Shown piece after piece: positions 17,022 to 26,717 of a stretch of 64,000 nucleotides of DNA. Source of the stretch: Parahoeflea alexandrii (GTDB taxonomy: Bacteria > Pseudomonadota > Alphaproteobacteria > Rhizobiales > Rhizobiaceae). A program made the position numbers and the translations under genes. Each line of letters opens with the position of its first letter. Position 1 is the stretch's first letter. Where the stretch lies: positions 496,001-560,000 of the forward strand of contig NZ_JAPWHB010000004.1 of NCBI RefSeq assembly GCF_027214025.1. The letters run 5' to 3'. The notes beneath the pieces are model-generated. The model saw only the letters and a list, made by a program, of their open reading frames with translations, had not been told where the DNA came from and searched no databases.

Positions 17022-18554
17022 TCAGGCTCTCGCCAGGTGAACCCCACTTGAAACGACCGCCATGCGCTGCCGGTTCGACCGTGTCTGGAAGGTCCGCAGC
17101 ATGGCGCTGATCTCCGTCACCTCGTTGACAAGCGAGTGGCTGCTGGCCGTCATTTCTTCGGCCATCGCAGCATTCTGCTGAGTTCCCTTGTCTACAGCCG
17201 AGACCGCGGTGTTGATTTCCTTCAAGGCGCCCGATTGCTCCCGCGCGGCCCCGATGATCGCATGAACATTGGTGGCGATTTCCTGGACTTCGCCGGCGAT
17301 GCTGTCGAGTGCCTTCCCCGTCTCGCTGACCAGCGACACGCCGGACTTCACCTGCTCTCCCGAGGTGGTGATGAGTTGCTTGATTTCCTTGGCGGCCGCG
17401 GCCGATCGTTGCGCCAATTCCCGCACTTCCTGGGCCACAACTGCAAACCCGCGCCCCGCCTCGCCGGCACGAGCAGCCTCGACCCCGGCGTTCAGAGCAA
17501 GCAGGTTGGTCTGAAACGCAATCTCGTCAATCACGCCGATGATCCGGGTAATGTCTTCCGACGACTTGCTGATCAAGGCCATGGCGGTGACGGCCTGCTT
17601 CATCACCTCGCCCGAATGCTCGGCATTCTGCCGTGTCCGCTCGACCAGTTTCCCCGCCTCCTCGGCCCTGCTGGTCGAGGATGTGACAGTCGCGGTGATT
17701 TCCTCAACGGCCGACGCCGTTTCCTCGACCGAGGCGGCCTGCTGCTCGGCTCGCTTGGACAGATTGTCCGCGGCGGACCGGATCTCTCCGGCGCCGGAAT
17801 TGATCTGCTCCGCCGACCCTCCGATCCGGTCGATGATGTCGGCGAGTTGCTCCACCGCGCCGTTGAAATCCCGGGTCAGGGATACGTAGGCTTCCGGCAG
17901 GTCATCTTCGATGCGGTGGGCTAGGTTCTTCGCCGCGATCTGTTTCATCGCCTGGCCGAAGCTGTCGATCACCAGGGAACGTTCGTTGGCGATGGCTTCC
18001 TGTTCGGCCTTCTTCTTTGCCTCCTCGCCCTGTTCGATATAGACCGAGATCGACAGGTCCATATCCAGCATGACCGCCTTGAGGAGACTGACAACCAGGG
18101 AACTCAGTTCCTCTGCCGATCCCTTTTTCCTGGAAAACACGCCGCCCGCAGGCCAAAGCTCCTTGATGATGGCGTGGACAAGATGCTCGACAAGCAGGCC
18201 ATAGCCGCCGATGTACCATCTCGGCTCAAGCCCGATCCTCGCATGCACGGCGCCAATGGTACGAACACGCTCGACATAGTCGTCATTGAAGCAACCACTG
18301 ACGATCGATTCCCAATGCCGGAGCTGCGCGTCCTTGGCGCCGCTCATGTGCTTTTCGGAGGAGAAGAACCTCCTCGCCTCCGGCGTTTTCGACACAGTTT
18401 CGTAGAACCGATCCAGCCCCTTGGGCAGCTCCCGCTCGATGAGCGGTTTGAGCTGGCGCAAGTCCGCGCAGCCCTTTTCATTCAAGCCGATAAAATCCAG
18501 CCGGCCGCGCATATCCTGGTCGGATGCAACCGCAGCATCTGTAGAATTGTTCAT
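17022..18554 (-). CDS. Globin-coupled methyl-accepting chemotaxis protein
   Basis: 510-residue soluble chemoreceptor, no membrane segment. N-terminal globin-coupled sensor domain (about 15-170) with the likely proximal heme histidine in [19 protein letters not shown] (H near 103); then a linker helix and the MCP signalling domain with the highly conserved hairpin tip [20 protein letters not shown] (about 343-362), followed by [18 protein letters not shown]. Family members such as HemAT sense oxygen and steer aerotaxis. No CheR-binding pentapeptide at the C-terminus. Next to a PAS-GGDEF-EAL gene, so both may respond to redox or oxygen. Confidence 0.92.
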   Translation of the reverse strand: MNNSTDAAVASDQDMRGRLDFIGLNEKGCADLRQLKPLIERELPKGLDRFYETVSKTPEARRFFSSEKHMSGAKDAQLRHWESIVSGCFNDDYVERVRTIGAVHARIGLEPRWYIGGYGLLVEHLVHAIIKELWPAGGVFSRKKGSAEELSSLVVSLLKAVMLDMDLSISVYIEQGEEAKKKAEQEAIANERSLVIDSFGQAMKQIAAKNLAHRIEDDLPEAYVSLTRDFNGAVEQLADIIDRIGGSAEQINSGAGEIRSAADNLSKRAEQQAASVEETASAVEEITATVTSSTSRAEEAGKLVERTRQNAEHSGEVMKQAVTAMALISKSSEDITRIIGVIDEIAFQTNLLALNAGVEAARAGEAGRGFAVVAQEVRELAQRSAAAAKEIKQLITTSGEQVKSGVSLVSETGKALDSIAGEVQEIATNVHAIIGAAREQSGALKEINTAVSAVDKGTQQNAAMAEEMTASSHSLVNEVTEISAMLRTFQTRSNRQRMAVVSSGVHLARA

Positions 18555-18665
18555 TGTTCCCGTCCCTTGTGGTGTTTTGAGTAAACTGCTCCACTGCCGG
18601 TTCCGGTTCGCAACTAACTTTTCTTATTAATTTTCCGGAGCTCCTATGCCATGCACCGCGAAACT

Positions 18666-20915
18666 CTAACCTGATGCGGCCCGTTTCAATCCGGGAGCAA
18701 ACCGTCCCGGATCGATATCTGTTGCCGTTTTGTCAAACGCGGCAGGCGCGCAAAACGAAAACGCTTCTGAAGGGGCGATCGGCTTTCCAAGCAGATAGCC
18801 TTGCCCGACATCGCACGCCTGCTCGCGCAGAAGTTCGAACTGATCCCGGGTCTCGATGCCCTCTGCAACCACCCGCATGCCGAGGTTGTGGGCGAGATTG
18901 ATGATCGCTCGAACAATGATTGCGTCCTCGGTTCCGGTTTCGATCTCGCGGACGAAGGACTGATCGATCTTCAGACAATGCACGGGGAACCGCTTCAGAT
19001 GCGAAAGCGATGCATGACCCGTGCCAAAATCATCGAGCGCGATCTGCACGCCGAGGCGGTGCAGGTCATCCAGTGACCGCCCGATCTGGTTGCTGACGCG
19101 ATCGAGCAGCACATTCTCCGTGACTTCGATTTCCAGCACGTCGGCTTCAAGCCCATACCGCTCAAGCATCGAAATCACCGTTTCGGCAAAATCATGCTGC
19201 TTAAGCTGGGAAGCTGCGACATTGACCGCAATCCGGCCGGGATCAAATCCCTTGTCTCGGATGTCGCGCACCATGGACATGGCTTGCTCCAGGACTGCCT
19301 GGCCGAGCGGGATGATCAACCCGGTTTCTTCTGCGACCGGAATGAACTCCGATGGCGGCACATAACTTCCCCGATGTTTCCATCGGGCGAGGATCTCGAA
19401 CCCGATATGCTTGCCCGTGCGGAAGCAAACCTGGGTCTGGGCCGCGATTTCGATCTGGTTTTCGGAAATCGCCGCGCGCAACGCATCGGCAGTCGCCTGG
19501 CGCCGCTCCACCTGCTGCTTGTGCGCGGGATTGTAGAACGACCAGACGCCGCGGCCTCTCGCTTTGGCGTGGTAAAGCGCGATATCGGCGTTCTTCAGCA
19601 AGTCCTTTGGCGTAGATCCATCGGCGGGGAAAAACGTCACTCCAAGACTGCAGCCAGGGCGCACGACCCTGTGACCCAACATGAAAATCTCGTTGAGCCT
19701 CGATACGATCTTCTCGCCGATCTTCTCGACTTCGGAGATGGTGCTGACATTGGGCAGCAAGATCGCAAATTCATCTCCGCCAATGCGTGCCACCGTATCG
19801 GTCTTGCGCAAGACCTCGGTAAGCCGCTGGGCAACCTCGATCAGCAACTTGTCCCCCGCGTCATGGCCAAGCGTGTCGTTTACATCTTTGAAATGATCGA
19901 GATCGATCAGAACAAGCGCACCGGTCTGCTCGACACCTTTGCGCTCGCCCAATGCCCGGGTCAGCCGGCTGATCAGCACGGAGCGATTCGACAAACCAGT
20001 CAGGGAATCCTGCTCAGCCTGGATCTTTATCGTTTTCTCGGCCTGCTTGATGTCGGTGATGTCAGTGCAGACACCAACGGTATAGCCCGCCTTCGAGCGT
20101 CGTTCCTGTACCTGGATCCAGCGGCCGTCACTCAGCTGCTGAATGATCGGATTGGCTGGATTGAGATGCCGCTTGAGTCGGTTTTCGATGTAGGCTTCGC
20201 GTGCCTTCGGATCCTCGGACAGGCCCAGATACTGATTGTTTTCAACAGCAATCTTGAGCAGCTCTGCAAACGATATGCCGGCGACAAGATGCTGGGCTTT
20301 CGCTGTGTGAAAATCCTTATATGCTTTGTTGAAGTGCAGCAGCTTGTCTTCCAGGTCGAAGGCAACAACGCCATCAGGGATGGTTGCGATCAACTCCCGA
20401 AGCAATAATTCGGTATCTCTTCTCTTTTCCACTTCATCATGCAGGGCCTTTTCGATCGCCTTGCGTTCGGTAATGTCATAGCGGATCGATACGTATCCAT
20501 CGATTTTCCCGAACTGATTCCGCTTGGGGACGATCGTCGTGTCTACCCAATAGCAATCACCATTCTTGTCACGATTGCATATTTCAGCCCGCCAGGGGCG
20601 ACCGCTGCCAATGGTTCTCCACATATCCGCGAAGAACTCCCGACCATGGAATCCGGAGTTCAAAATGCTTATCTTCTGGCCAACAAGCTCTTCATTTTTA
20701 TATTTACTGATACTACAAAATCTTTCATTTGCATAAGTTATCTTTCCAGATTTATTCGTAATTGATACAATAGTATTTTGATCAAGAGCCTCCTTGTAGG
20801 CGATTAATTCGTTGCAAGCTTCGCGATAATCTCTAGAATGAATTAAATACGCATCTTCAGACTGAATACCATTGGACAAATTGCCGTGATTGCCGTCGGC
20901 TTCCTTAAAAATCAT
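18666..20915 (-). CDS. PAS-PAS-GGDEF-EAL cyclic-di-GMP protein
   Basis: About 749 residues, no membrane segments. Two PAS domains (roughly 40-160, ending GKIDGYVSIRYDITERK, and 175-305, ending VGVCTDITDIKQAEK), a GGDEF domain with intact RIGGDEFAI and, five residues before it, an RKTD inhibitory I-site, then an EAL domain with EIL in place of EAL (GFEILARWK) but intact DDFGTGHASLSHLKRF and KIDQSFV. Predicted both to make and degrade cyclic-di-GMP. ATG 20915 is preferred because GGGAG lies 8 bases upstream; ATG 20921 and GTG 20933 are alternatives. The PAS part looks more AT-rich than the rest. Confidence 0.9.
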   Translation of the reverse strand: MIFKEADGNHGNLSNGIQSEDAYLIHSRDYREACNELIAYKEALDQNTIVSITNKSGKITYANERFCSISKYKNEELVGQKISILNSGFHGREFFADMWRTIGSGRPWRAEICNRDKNGDCYWVDTTIVPKRNQFGKIDGYVSIRYDITERKAIEKALHDEVEKRRDTELLLRELIATIPDGVVAFDLEDKLLHFNKAYKDFHTAKAQHLVAGISFAELLKIAVENNQYLGLSEDPKAREAYIENRLKRHLNPANPIIQQLSDGRWIQVQERRSKAGYTVGVCTDITDIKQAEKTIKIQAEQDSLTGLSNRSVLISRLTRALGERKGVEQTGALVLIDLDHFKDVNDTLGHDAGDKLLIEVAQRLTEVLRKTDTVARIGGDEFAILLPNVSTISEVEKIGEKIVSRLNEIFMLGHRVVRPGCSLGVTFFPADGSTPKDLLKNADIALYHAKARGRGVWSFYNPAHKQQVERRQATADALRAAISENQIEIAAQTQVCFRTGKHIGFEILARWKHRGSYVPPSEFIPVAEETGLIIPLGQAVLEQAMSMVRDIRDKGFDPGRIAVNVAASQLKQHDFAETVISMLERYGLEADVLEIEVTENVLLDRVSNQIGRSLDDLHRLGVQIALDDFGTGHASLSHLKRFPVHCLKIDQSFVREIETGTEDAIIVRAIINLAHNLGMRVVAEGIETRDQFELLREQACDVGQGYLLGKPIAPSEAFSFCAPAAFDKTATDIDPGRFAPGLKRAASG

Positions 20916-21102
20916 TGGCATGGCTCCCAACACGTCCGTTCATCTGAAAATGTCTTTATGAACGTTATCGCTCTATATGTGAACGATACCGTACGTACAA
21001 TATAATTAACAAATCTTTACTGTTTTCGTTATTAAGACGTACTTCTTATAGGATTGGATCGAGTGATGGATCCGCAAGAGGCGAAGAGAATTGAAAACTG
21101 AA

Positions 21103-21819
21103 ATGATCGGCGATTTCGAAACCCGGAACAAAATCCTGCTGGCATTGCGGCCCGATGCAATCGCATTCCTGGAGTCACGTGCCGTCGTCAGGCGACTGTC
21201 GGAGGGTCAGGTTCTCTACAAGGACGGGGAACTGTTCACCCATGCGATCTTTCCGCATGAGGGTGTCATATGCCTGATGGCCCAGATGCAGGACGGACGA
21301 AGCGTCGAGAAAGCCTCGATCGGCAATGAAGGGTTCATTGGAATTGCCTTCATTTTCGGCGGCGGCAAGACGATCAGCGAGCCGACGGTTCAGGTTCCCG
21401 GATATGCATCCTGGATTTCGATCAAGGATCTCGACGAGGCAATCGAGAATTACCCCTGCGTCCGCGACGCCATGATGCGATACGCCAAGTCCCTGACCGT
21501 GCAATTGATGGAATCCGTTGCCTGCAACAGCCTCCACAAGGCCGAGCAGCGGGTCAGCCGTTGGCTTCTGCACGCCCATGACCGCGTGAACTCGGACACA
21601 TTTCAGGTGACCCAACAGGGGATATCCAAGGTCCTGGGCATGCGCCGCGCGACGGTCAGCTCGGTGTGCAATGCCTTGATGAATGCGGGTGCACTCAAAT
21701 ACACGCGCGGTAATGTGACAATCACCGATCGCAGCATTCTGGAAAGCAGGTCCTGTGAGTGCTACGAACGCATTCACCTTGCATTCGCCAGTAGCAACCC
21801 CCCGAAGGCGAAGGACTGA
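21103..21819 (+). CDS. Crp/Fnr-family transcription regulator
   Basis: 238 residues from ATG 21103 (an in-frame TTG at 21091 is an alternative). N-terminal cupin-like effector domain (about 20-140: VLYKDGELFTHAIFPHEGVI, GNEGFIGIAFIFGGG) and a C-terminal Crp-type HTH (about 165-215: VTQQGISKVLGMRRATVSSV). No cysteine cluster of the Fnr type is seen. This subgroup (peroxide/stress-type Crp proteins of rhizobia) is poorly characterised. It precedes the lipoprotein/Slam genes by about 530 bases and may or may not control them. Confidence 0.85.
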   Translation: MIGDFETRNKILLALRPDAIAFLESRAVVRRLSEGQVLYKDGELFTHAIFPHEGVICLMAQMQDGRSVEKASIGNEGFIGIAFIFGGGKTISEPTVQVPGYASWISIKDLDEAIENYPCVRDAMMRYAKSLTVQLMESVACNSLHKAEQRVSRWLLHAHDRVNSDTFQVTQQGISKVLGMRRATVSSVCNALMNAGALKYTRGNVTITDRSILESRSCECYERIHLAFASSNPPKAKD

Positions 21820-22350
21820 GCCGTCGCCTGCCGGCGGTCGATGGAATTCGCAAGGTTGAACAGCCGCCCCTCTGGCTGCAGCAGACAGCTGCAGCCCATG
21901 GGCCTGATCCCGAACATCATCGACAGGTTGAGTGCGATCCACGGCAACCGATGGATTTATTGATCCTGGGAACCTACAACGTAGGTGGGCGCCATATGTC
22001 CGGACCCACGGGTCCGATCAGGGACAGCTCCCTTTGGATCAATTAAGGCCCCAGGGATTACGTATCCTGTCGAGAGGCGCAGATCGCCTCACTCATATAG
22101 GTCATGAATCGGATTCCGCCAATCGGCAAATCACCGGACAGGGTTTTCACCCCTTCAGGTGATTGAGACTGCTCACGTTCCACCGATACTTCCCCCTCAG
22201 GAGCGACCCCGTCGTTCCCTTGTCATCGCCAAGATCCATGCGCCCCTCAATCCAGGTGCGCATTGCCAGGCTGCCGATACTCCACCGTGGAGCCGGACAG
22301 CCCGTGCTTTTTTGAGTCGTGGTGAGTTTCTGTTGGTTGAGGAGTTTATA
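21820..22350 (+). other. Long non-coding leader region upstream of the lipoprotein gene
   Basis: 530 bases with no convincing gene. Several short hairpins are visible: GAGGCG/CGCCTC near 22072-22088, and a larger one at 22129-22164 with outer arms AATCACC/GGTGATT enclosing GGG/CCC. A palindrome CGGACCC-AC-GGGTCCG lies near 22001-22017. It could be a structured 5' leader, an sRNA, or decayed sequence. The AGGAG of the lipoprotein gene is at 22340-22344. Confidence 0.4.
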
Positions 22351-23427
22351 ATGACCAGAAAGACTTTCATTACCGGTGCCATGGTGCTTGCAGCCCTTCC
22401 CGGCATCAGCGGATGCACATCATCCAGTTCCGCCCCCACCGGGGCCGTCGCCACGCCGGTTGCCGTGAGCAACAATACACTGCCGATCAAGACATCCGGA
22501 AAGGCACTCGCCTTCCGCGCCAGTTCCAATAACACCTCGTCGACCAATTCCTACACAAATCTTCCCTCTTCCAGCCACCAGATCACCCAGGCCAGCATCC
22601 TCGAAAGATCGGCAGCCGGCGGCATCAACCTCAACGGTTCGGCAGACATGGACCCAAATCCGAACGCCAACCAGGGCACCAATCCGGCGCTTGTTTCCGC
22701 AAGCACGGCGGACACGCTTCAGGGTGGCACCGCCATCAACGGCATGAAGGACGTGAAGGGCAATGTGTACTTCGAGAACGGCAACTTCGGCGATGCACAG
22801 GCTTCCAACGAAAGTACCAACCTGTCGTCGGTCGGCGTCTACAATGTCTATGATAACAACACGTTCGTTGAACAGATCGTCATGAAGCACGGCACCACCA
22901 TCCGCTACCAGGAAGGAACCGCCGGCGATGGAAGCGCGATCTATGCGGTTGGATATATCGGCAACAACACGACCAACATGCCGACCTCCGGGCAGGCCAC
23001 ATACAAGGGATTCCACGAGGGCGGAACCTCCGTCTACAACGACAACGGCACGATGCAGAGCATGGGCCTGAGCGGCGGGACGGTGGAGCTTACCGCCGAT
23101 TTTGCCGCCGGCACCGTGACCGGGGGCATATCGGGAGCAGAGCTCGCGGCCTACAAGAACGGCAACAAGGTCGTTCTCAACCCCAATGCGACCGGCCTCA
23201 ACATCAACGCCAACATCACCGGCTCCGAATATACCGGCACCGCGCAACTGGTCGACGCCAGCAACAACCCGGTCGGAACTGCAGTCTACAACGAGGCGAT
23301 CGGTGCCTTCTTTGGCGACGCGGCTGCGGAAACCGCGGCTGCCTACGTGATTGAAGGCAATGCGCAACTCGACGGTGCGAACCGCGATTACATCATGTCC
23401 GGCGCGCTCGGCGGCGTGAAGAAATAA
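22351..23427 (+). CDS. Surface lipoprotein with TbpB-like beta-barrel (Slam cargo)
   Basis: 358 residues from ATG 22351 (AGGAG 6 bases upstream). Lipoprotein signal peptide with lipobox ISGC (Cys22); +2 is Thr, so no inner-membrane retention signal. Residues 23-130 are Asn/Ser/Thr-rich; the C-terminal part (about 200-358) resembles the eight-stranded barrel of transferrin-binding-protein-like lipoproteins, with GTVELTADFAAGTVTGGISG, YTGTAQLVDASNNPVGTAVY and the characteristic EAIGAFFGDAAAETAAAY near the end. These proteins are moved to the cell surface by Slam translocons, and a Slam gene starts 3 bases downstream. The ligand is unknown; no TonB-dependent receptor is adjacent. Confidence 0.8.
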   Translation: MTRKTFITGAMVLAALPGISGCTSSSSAPTGAVATPVAVSNNTLPIKTSGKALAFRASSNNTSSTNSYTNLPSSSHQITQASILERSAAGGINLNGSADMDPNPNANQGTNPALVSASTADTLQGGTAINGMKDVKGNVYFENGNFGDAQASNESTNLSSVGVYNVYDNNTFVEQIVMKHGTTIRYQEGTAGDGSAIYAVGYIGNNTTNMPTSGQATYKGFHEGGTSVYNDNGTMQSMGLSGGTVELTADFAAGTVTGGISGAELAAYKNGNKVVLNPNATGLNINANITGSEYTGTAQLVDASNNPVGTAVYNEAIGAFFGDAAAETAAAYVIEGNAQLDGANRDYIMSGALGGVKK

Positions 23428-23430
23428 GCG

Positions 23431-24804
23431 ATGATGCAAACATATCCCGAGTATTCCTGGGCAAGGGAAATGGGAAAACGGCCGCGACACGGGTGTCAGG
23501 GGAGGACAGGCAAAGCCCATCTGCTCGTTTTCTGCACGACGGCGCTCTTGCTGCTCAGCCCCTGCCAGCGGTCCGCCGGGGCGGAATCGGTATTCCGCTC
23601 CGCCGAAGCTCTGGTAACCGAGGGAAGGTATGAAGAAGCCAGAACCCTGCTCGAAAGCACACGCTTCCAGGGAGCTGAAGCAATCCCGGCCGCCTATCTT
23701 CTTGCCGTGGTCCATGCGCGGACGGGGCATCTCGACGAGGCGGAAAAGCTGCTCCGGGACATCCTCACCCGTGCTCCGGATATAGATGCCGTCCGGATCG
23801 AATTGGTGAAAATTCTGGCGACCCAGGGCAAGCGGCAGGGCGCGCGCTATCAGTTGAGCCGGCTTGCCGATTCCACCGATCTTGCACACGACAGGGACCA
23901 GCTTGACCGGCTCGCACGCCAGATAGGTACAAAGGAAGGCTTTTCCCTGTCGGGCTATGTCTCGCTTGCCCCATCGACCAACGTCAATGACGGCAGCTCC
24001 GAGTCGATCATCATGATCGGCGGCCTGCCGTTCCTGATTGCCAATGCGGCACGGCAGCAATCGGGAGTGGGCCTGAAGCTCGGAGCAGTGGCGGGCTATT
24101 CACATTCGCTGAGCGAAAGTCTCTCCGTCTACGCCTCCCTCTCCGGCGGCATATCAGACTATTCCAACGACCAGTTCGACAAACAACAGGCAGAATTCCG
24201 GGCAGGCTTCAGGCGCGACGAGCTCGCCTATTCGCTGCAGGCCGAGGCGATCATCGACCGCCACTGGTTGAACCGGAAGGCCAACAGCCTGGGAATCGGC
24301 GGACGGGTGTCGGGAAAATGGAACTTCTCGCAAACCTGGTGGCTTTCCGGCGAGATCATCCATATGCACCGCAGCTTTGATGCTGCGGGAGCCGCAACCG
24401 CATTGACCACGCAAGCGACGACATCATTGAGACACGCCTTTTCCAGACGTTTTGCGATGTCCGTCACCGGGAGCTTTGAAACAGAGACCATTTCCGGCAG
24501 GCCATGGAGTTCCTATGACGGCCTTTCCGCCACTCTAGGCGCGGAAATGGCGCTCGCTTACGGCATCCGGATGAATGCTTCGCTCTCGGTCGGCAAGCGC
24601 AAGTTCAAGGACCTCTTTCCGGGGTTGCGCATCTTTCGGCAGGACACCTCCTGGGAAATCAGAGGATCATTTCGAAAGGAGAATTTCGAGATCGCTGGCT
24701 TGTCGCCGATCGTCGGCGTCTTTCGCAAGGATCAGGCCAGCAACGTGGCATTCTACAATTTTTCAAGCACTGGAATGGATCTCACCTTCACCAAGGCTTT
24801 CTAG
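23431..24804 (+). CDS. Slam-family outer-membrane translocon (type XI secretion, DUF560)
   Basis: 457 residues. Signal sequence near residues 29-50 (HLLVFCTTALLLLSPCQRSAGA); Met14 is an alternative start. Residues about 52-165 form TPR-like repeats (EALVTEGRYEEARTLLE, ARTGHLDEAEKLLRDILTRA). The rest is a predicted outer-membrane barrel of the Slam (surface lipoprotein assembly modulator) type, with alternating beta strands and a C-terminal end SNVAFYNFSSTGMDLTFTKAF-like in character, finishing in Phe as outer-membrane proteins do. Slam proteins flip lipoproteins to the cell surface, and the gene just upstream encodes the probable cargo. Confidence 0.82.
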   Translation: MMQTYPEYSWAREMGKRPRHGCQGRTGKAHLLVFCTTALLLLSPCQRSAGAESVFRSAEALVTEGRYEEARTLLESTRFQGAEAIPAAYLLAVVHARTGHLDEAEKLLRDILTRAPDIDAVRIELVKILATQGKRQGARYQLSRLADSTDLAHDRDQLDRLARQIGTKEGFSLSGYVSLAPSTNVNDGSSESIIMIGGLPFLIANAARQQSGVGLKLGAVAGYSHSLSESLSVYASLSGGISDYSNDQFDKQQAEFRAGFRRDELAYSLQAEAIIDRHWLNRKANSLGIGGRVSGKWNFSQTWWLSGEIIHMHRSFDAAGAATALTTQATTSLRHAFSRRFAMSVTGSFETETISGRPWSSYDGLSATLGAEMALAYGIRMNASLSVGKRKFKDLFPGLRIFRQDTSWEIRGSFRKENFEIAGLSPIVGVFRKDQASNVAFYNFSSTGMDLTFTKAF

Positions 24805-24929
24805 CTGCCCGATTGCCAATCCTCCTGGAACTCCGCCAGCACGCACCACGCAGCGGCGGACTTGTGGACCTCTTTTTCTCGTGTAAGATCAATTGCCTGC
24901 AACCGTACCAAGAGAACGAGTTCCTGTCC

Positions 24930-26717
24930 ATGAATCCAGCTGGTGGCCCGACCCCGCTTACCATGGCAATCCAAGCCATCTACTCGTATTTCAAGGGTGA
25001 TCAGGAATTCACCGAGTTCATGAAGGATCTTGAGGACTTCCTGGCGGTAGGGGAGACAGGCCAGCCGGTTTTCACCGGAGAAATCGGCAAGCATTTTGAT
25101 ATTGCCGCGGAACTGGCACAGGTCATGTCACCTGCACCGGAAGCAAAATATCGTTCGCTGGTCGAAGGTCCCGCGGTCAAGATCGTCATTGATCGGGCGT
25201 TGCGGATTGTCGCCCAATCGAAGGAAGCGCTCAAGGTCTACGGCTATCTTGACGGGTTTTCGCTCACGCTCGATCGAAAGAACAAGACGGTCGTCACCAA
25301 CGGCCCTTCCACCCATTCAAGCGCCCAGTTGAGACTGCTGCAGGCAAGCCTTACAGGCCCGGTGCTGACAAGTGTCGCCGACATGTTCGGACCGGATGAC
25401 CAGGGCGAACGCGGCAACCGGCGCTTTGTTCGAAGTGAGGGTGAAGGCGTATTCGTGTCTCTCAGCCGCGATGAAGTGCTCGATGTGGTCATCGTCACCC
25501 TGCCCGGCGCCAACTGGAGCCGCAGCGTGCAAGTGGTGCTCAGCGGCAGCCTCGGCCTGTCATCCTCGGAAATCGAGGTTCTCGAACTGATGGCCAACGG
25601 CAAGTCGAATGTCGAGATCGCCAAGGAACGCTTCCGCTCTGTCGACACGATCAAGAGCCAGACCAAGGCGATCTTCCGAAAGCTTGGCGTGGCGTCCAGG
25701 GTCGATGCGGTTCAGGTGGTCAATGATCTGGTCAGTCTGGCCGCCCTGTCCGGCGGACCGGCCGACACTGCCGGCGTGACCACGACACCGATCGGCAACT
25801 TCCCCTTCGCGCATGACGTATCGGCCTGGAGAATGACGGCCCGGCAAGGCCGGAAGATCAGCTACGTCCACTATCCCTTGATCTCGAACGCCGCCCGGAG
25901 CCGCGACCATGTCCTGATGTTTCACGGACTTCTTCAAAGCCCGGAATTGACCTCCGGGGCCCGCCAGTTGCTGCAAAAAGCGGGTCTCGAGCTTCTCGGT
26001 GTGTCCAAACCCGGCTATGGGGCCACCGACGATCCCGTGCAGGGCACTGCCCAACGGGCGACTTCCATCGAGGATGCGAGATCTGTCTGTGAAGAACACG
26101 GCATTGAGCGCAGCCTGGTGCTTGGCCATCTGTTCGGCGCACATTGCGCCATTGAATACTGCCACCTTTATCCCGAAAGGGTCTCCGGACTGGTGCTGTG
26201 TTCCGCCTATTTCCCGCTGCAAATCGCAGATCACCTGGTGCCGATCGGGGTCCTGCAAAAACTGGCTATGTCGAGCGGAATTGCCTCCGCGGCAGCTCAC
26301 CAGTTCATTGCCCGCACCGCTGTCTCCTATCTTCGTTACGGCGGTTCCCATCGCTACCTCTCGGCACTCGCGGAAAACAGCCCCGGCGATCGTGACGCGC
26401 TGGAGGACCCCGAGATCTATGACGTGCTTCGCGCGGGCATCCGGCATGTCACAACACGCGGCGCCTCCGCATTTCTTGCCGACACCGGATCCAGCAATTC
26501 GGACTGGAGCGGTCTGCTCACTTCGCTGAACGTGCCGACCGTCGTTCTTCATGGCGCCACCGACCCGGCGGTGAACGCGCGGCTGGCACGGATCGCCGCC
26601 GACCGCATTCCCGGCTGCCGTTACGAGGAGTTCCCCGGCATTGGCCAGCACATCATGCACGCCAAGCCCGAAAAGGTGGTCGCCGCGCTCGAAGAGCTGG
26701 TGCAGCAAACAGGCTGA
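24930..26717 (+). CDS. LuxR-type regulator fused to a serine-less alpha/beta hydrolase
   Basis: About 595 residues from ATG 24930. An unassigned N-terminal domain (1-205, weakly PAS-like) is followed by a LuxR/GerE HTH (about 209-262: LSSSEIEVLELMANGKSNVE ... RSVDTIKSQ ... KAIFRKLGVASRVDAV), then an alpha/beta-hydrolase domain (about 307-595). The HG oxyanion motif (FHGLLQSPE), the acid region (GATDPAVN) and the final His (GQHIMHAKPEK) are present, but the nucleophile elbow reads GHLFGAH: the serine is Leu401 (codon 26130-26132). I infer a ligand-sensing pseudo-enzyme. It lies 125 bases after the Slam gene on the same strand. Confidence 0.82.
   Translation: MNPAGGPTPLTMAIQAIYSYFKGDQEFTEFMKDLEDFLAVGETGQPVFTGEIGKHFDIAAELAQVMSPAPEAKYRSLVEGPAVKIVIDRALRIVAQSKEALKVYGYLDGFSLTLDRKNKTVVTNGPSTHSSAQLRLLQASLTGPVLTSVADMFGPDDQGERGNRRFVRSEGEGVFVSLSRDEVLDVVIVTLPGANWSRSVQVVLSGSLGLSSSEIEVLELMANGKSNVEIAKERFRSVDTIKSQTKAIFRKLGVASRVDAVQVVNDLVSLAALSGGPADTAGVTTTPIGNFPFAHDVSAWRMTARQGRKISYVHYPLISNAARSRDHVLMFHGLLQSPELTSGARQLLQKAGLELLGVSKPGYGATDDPVQGTAQRATSIEDARSVCEEHGIERSLVLGHLFGAHCAIEYCHLYPERVSGLVLCSAYFPLQIADHLVPIGVLQKLAMSSGIASAAAHQFIARTAVSYLRYGGSHRYLSALAENSPGDRDALEDPEIYDVLRAGIRHVTTRGASAFLADTGSSNSDWSGLLTSLNVPTVVLHGATDPAVNARLARIAADRIPGCRYEEFPGIGQHIMHAKPEKVVAALEELVQQTG

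Noticed and set aside
18666-20915. EIL instead of EAL as a sign of a dead phosphodiesterase
   Set aside because: The metal-binding Glu is kept and the other catalytic motifs are intact; active enzymes tolerate the middle residue change.
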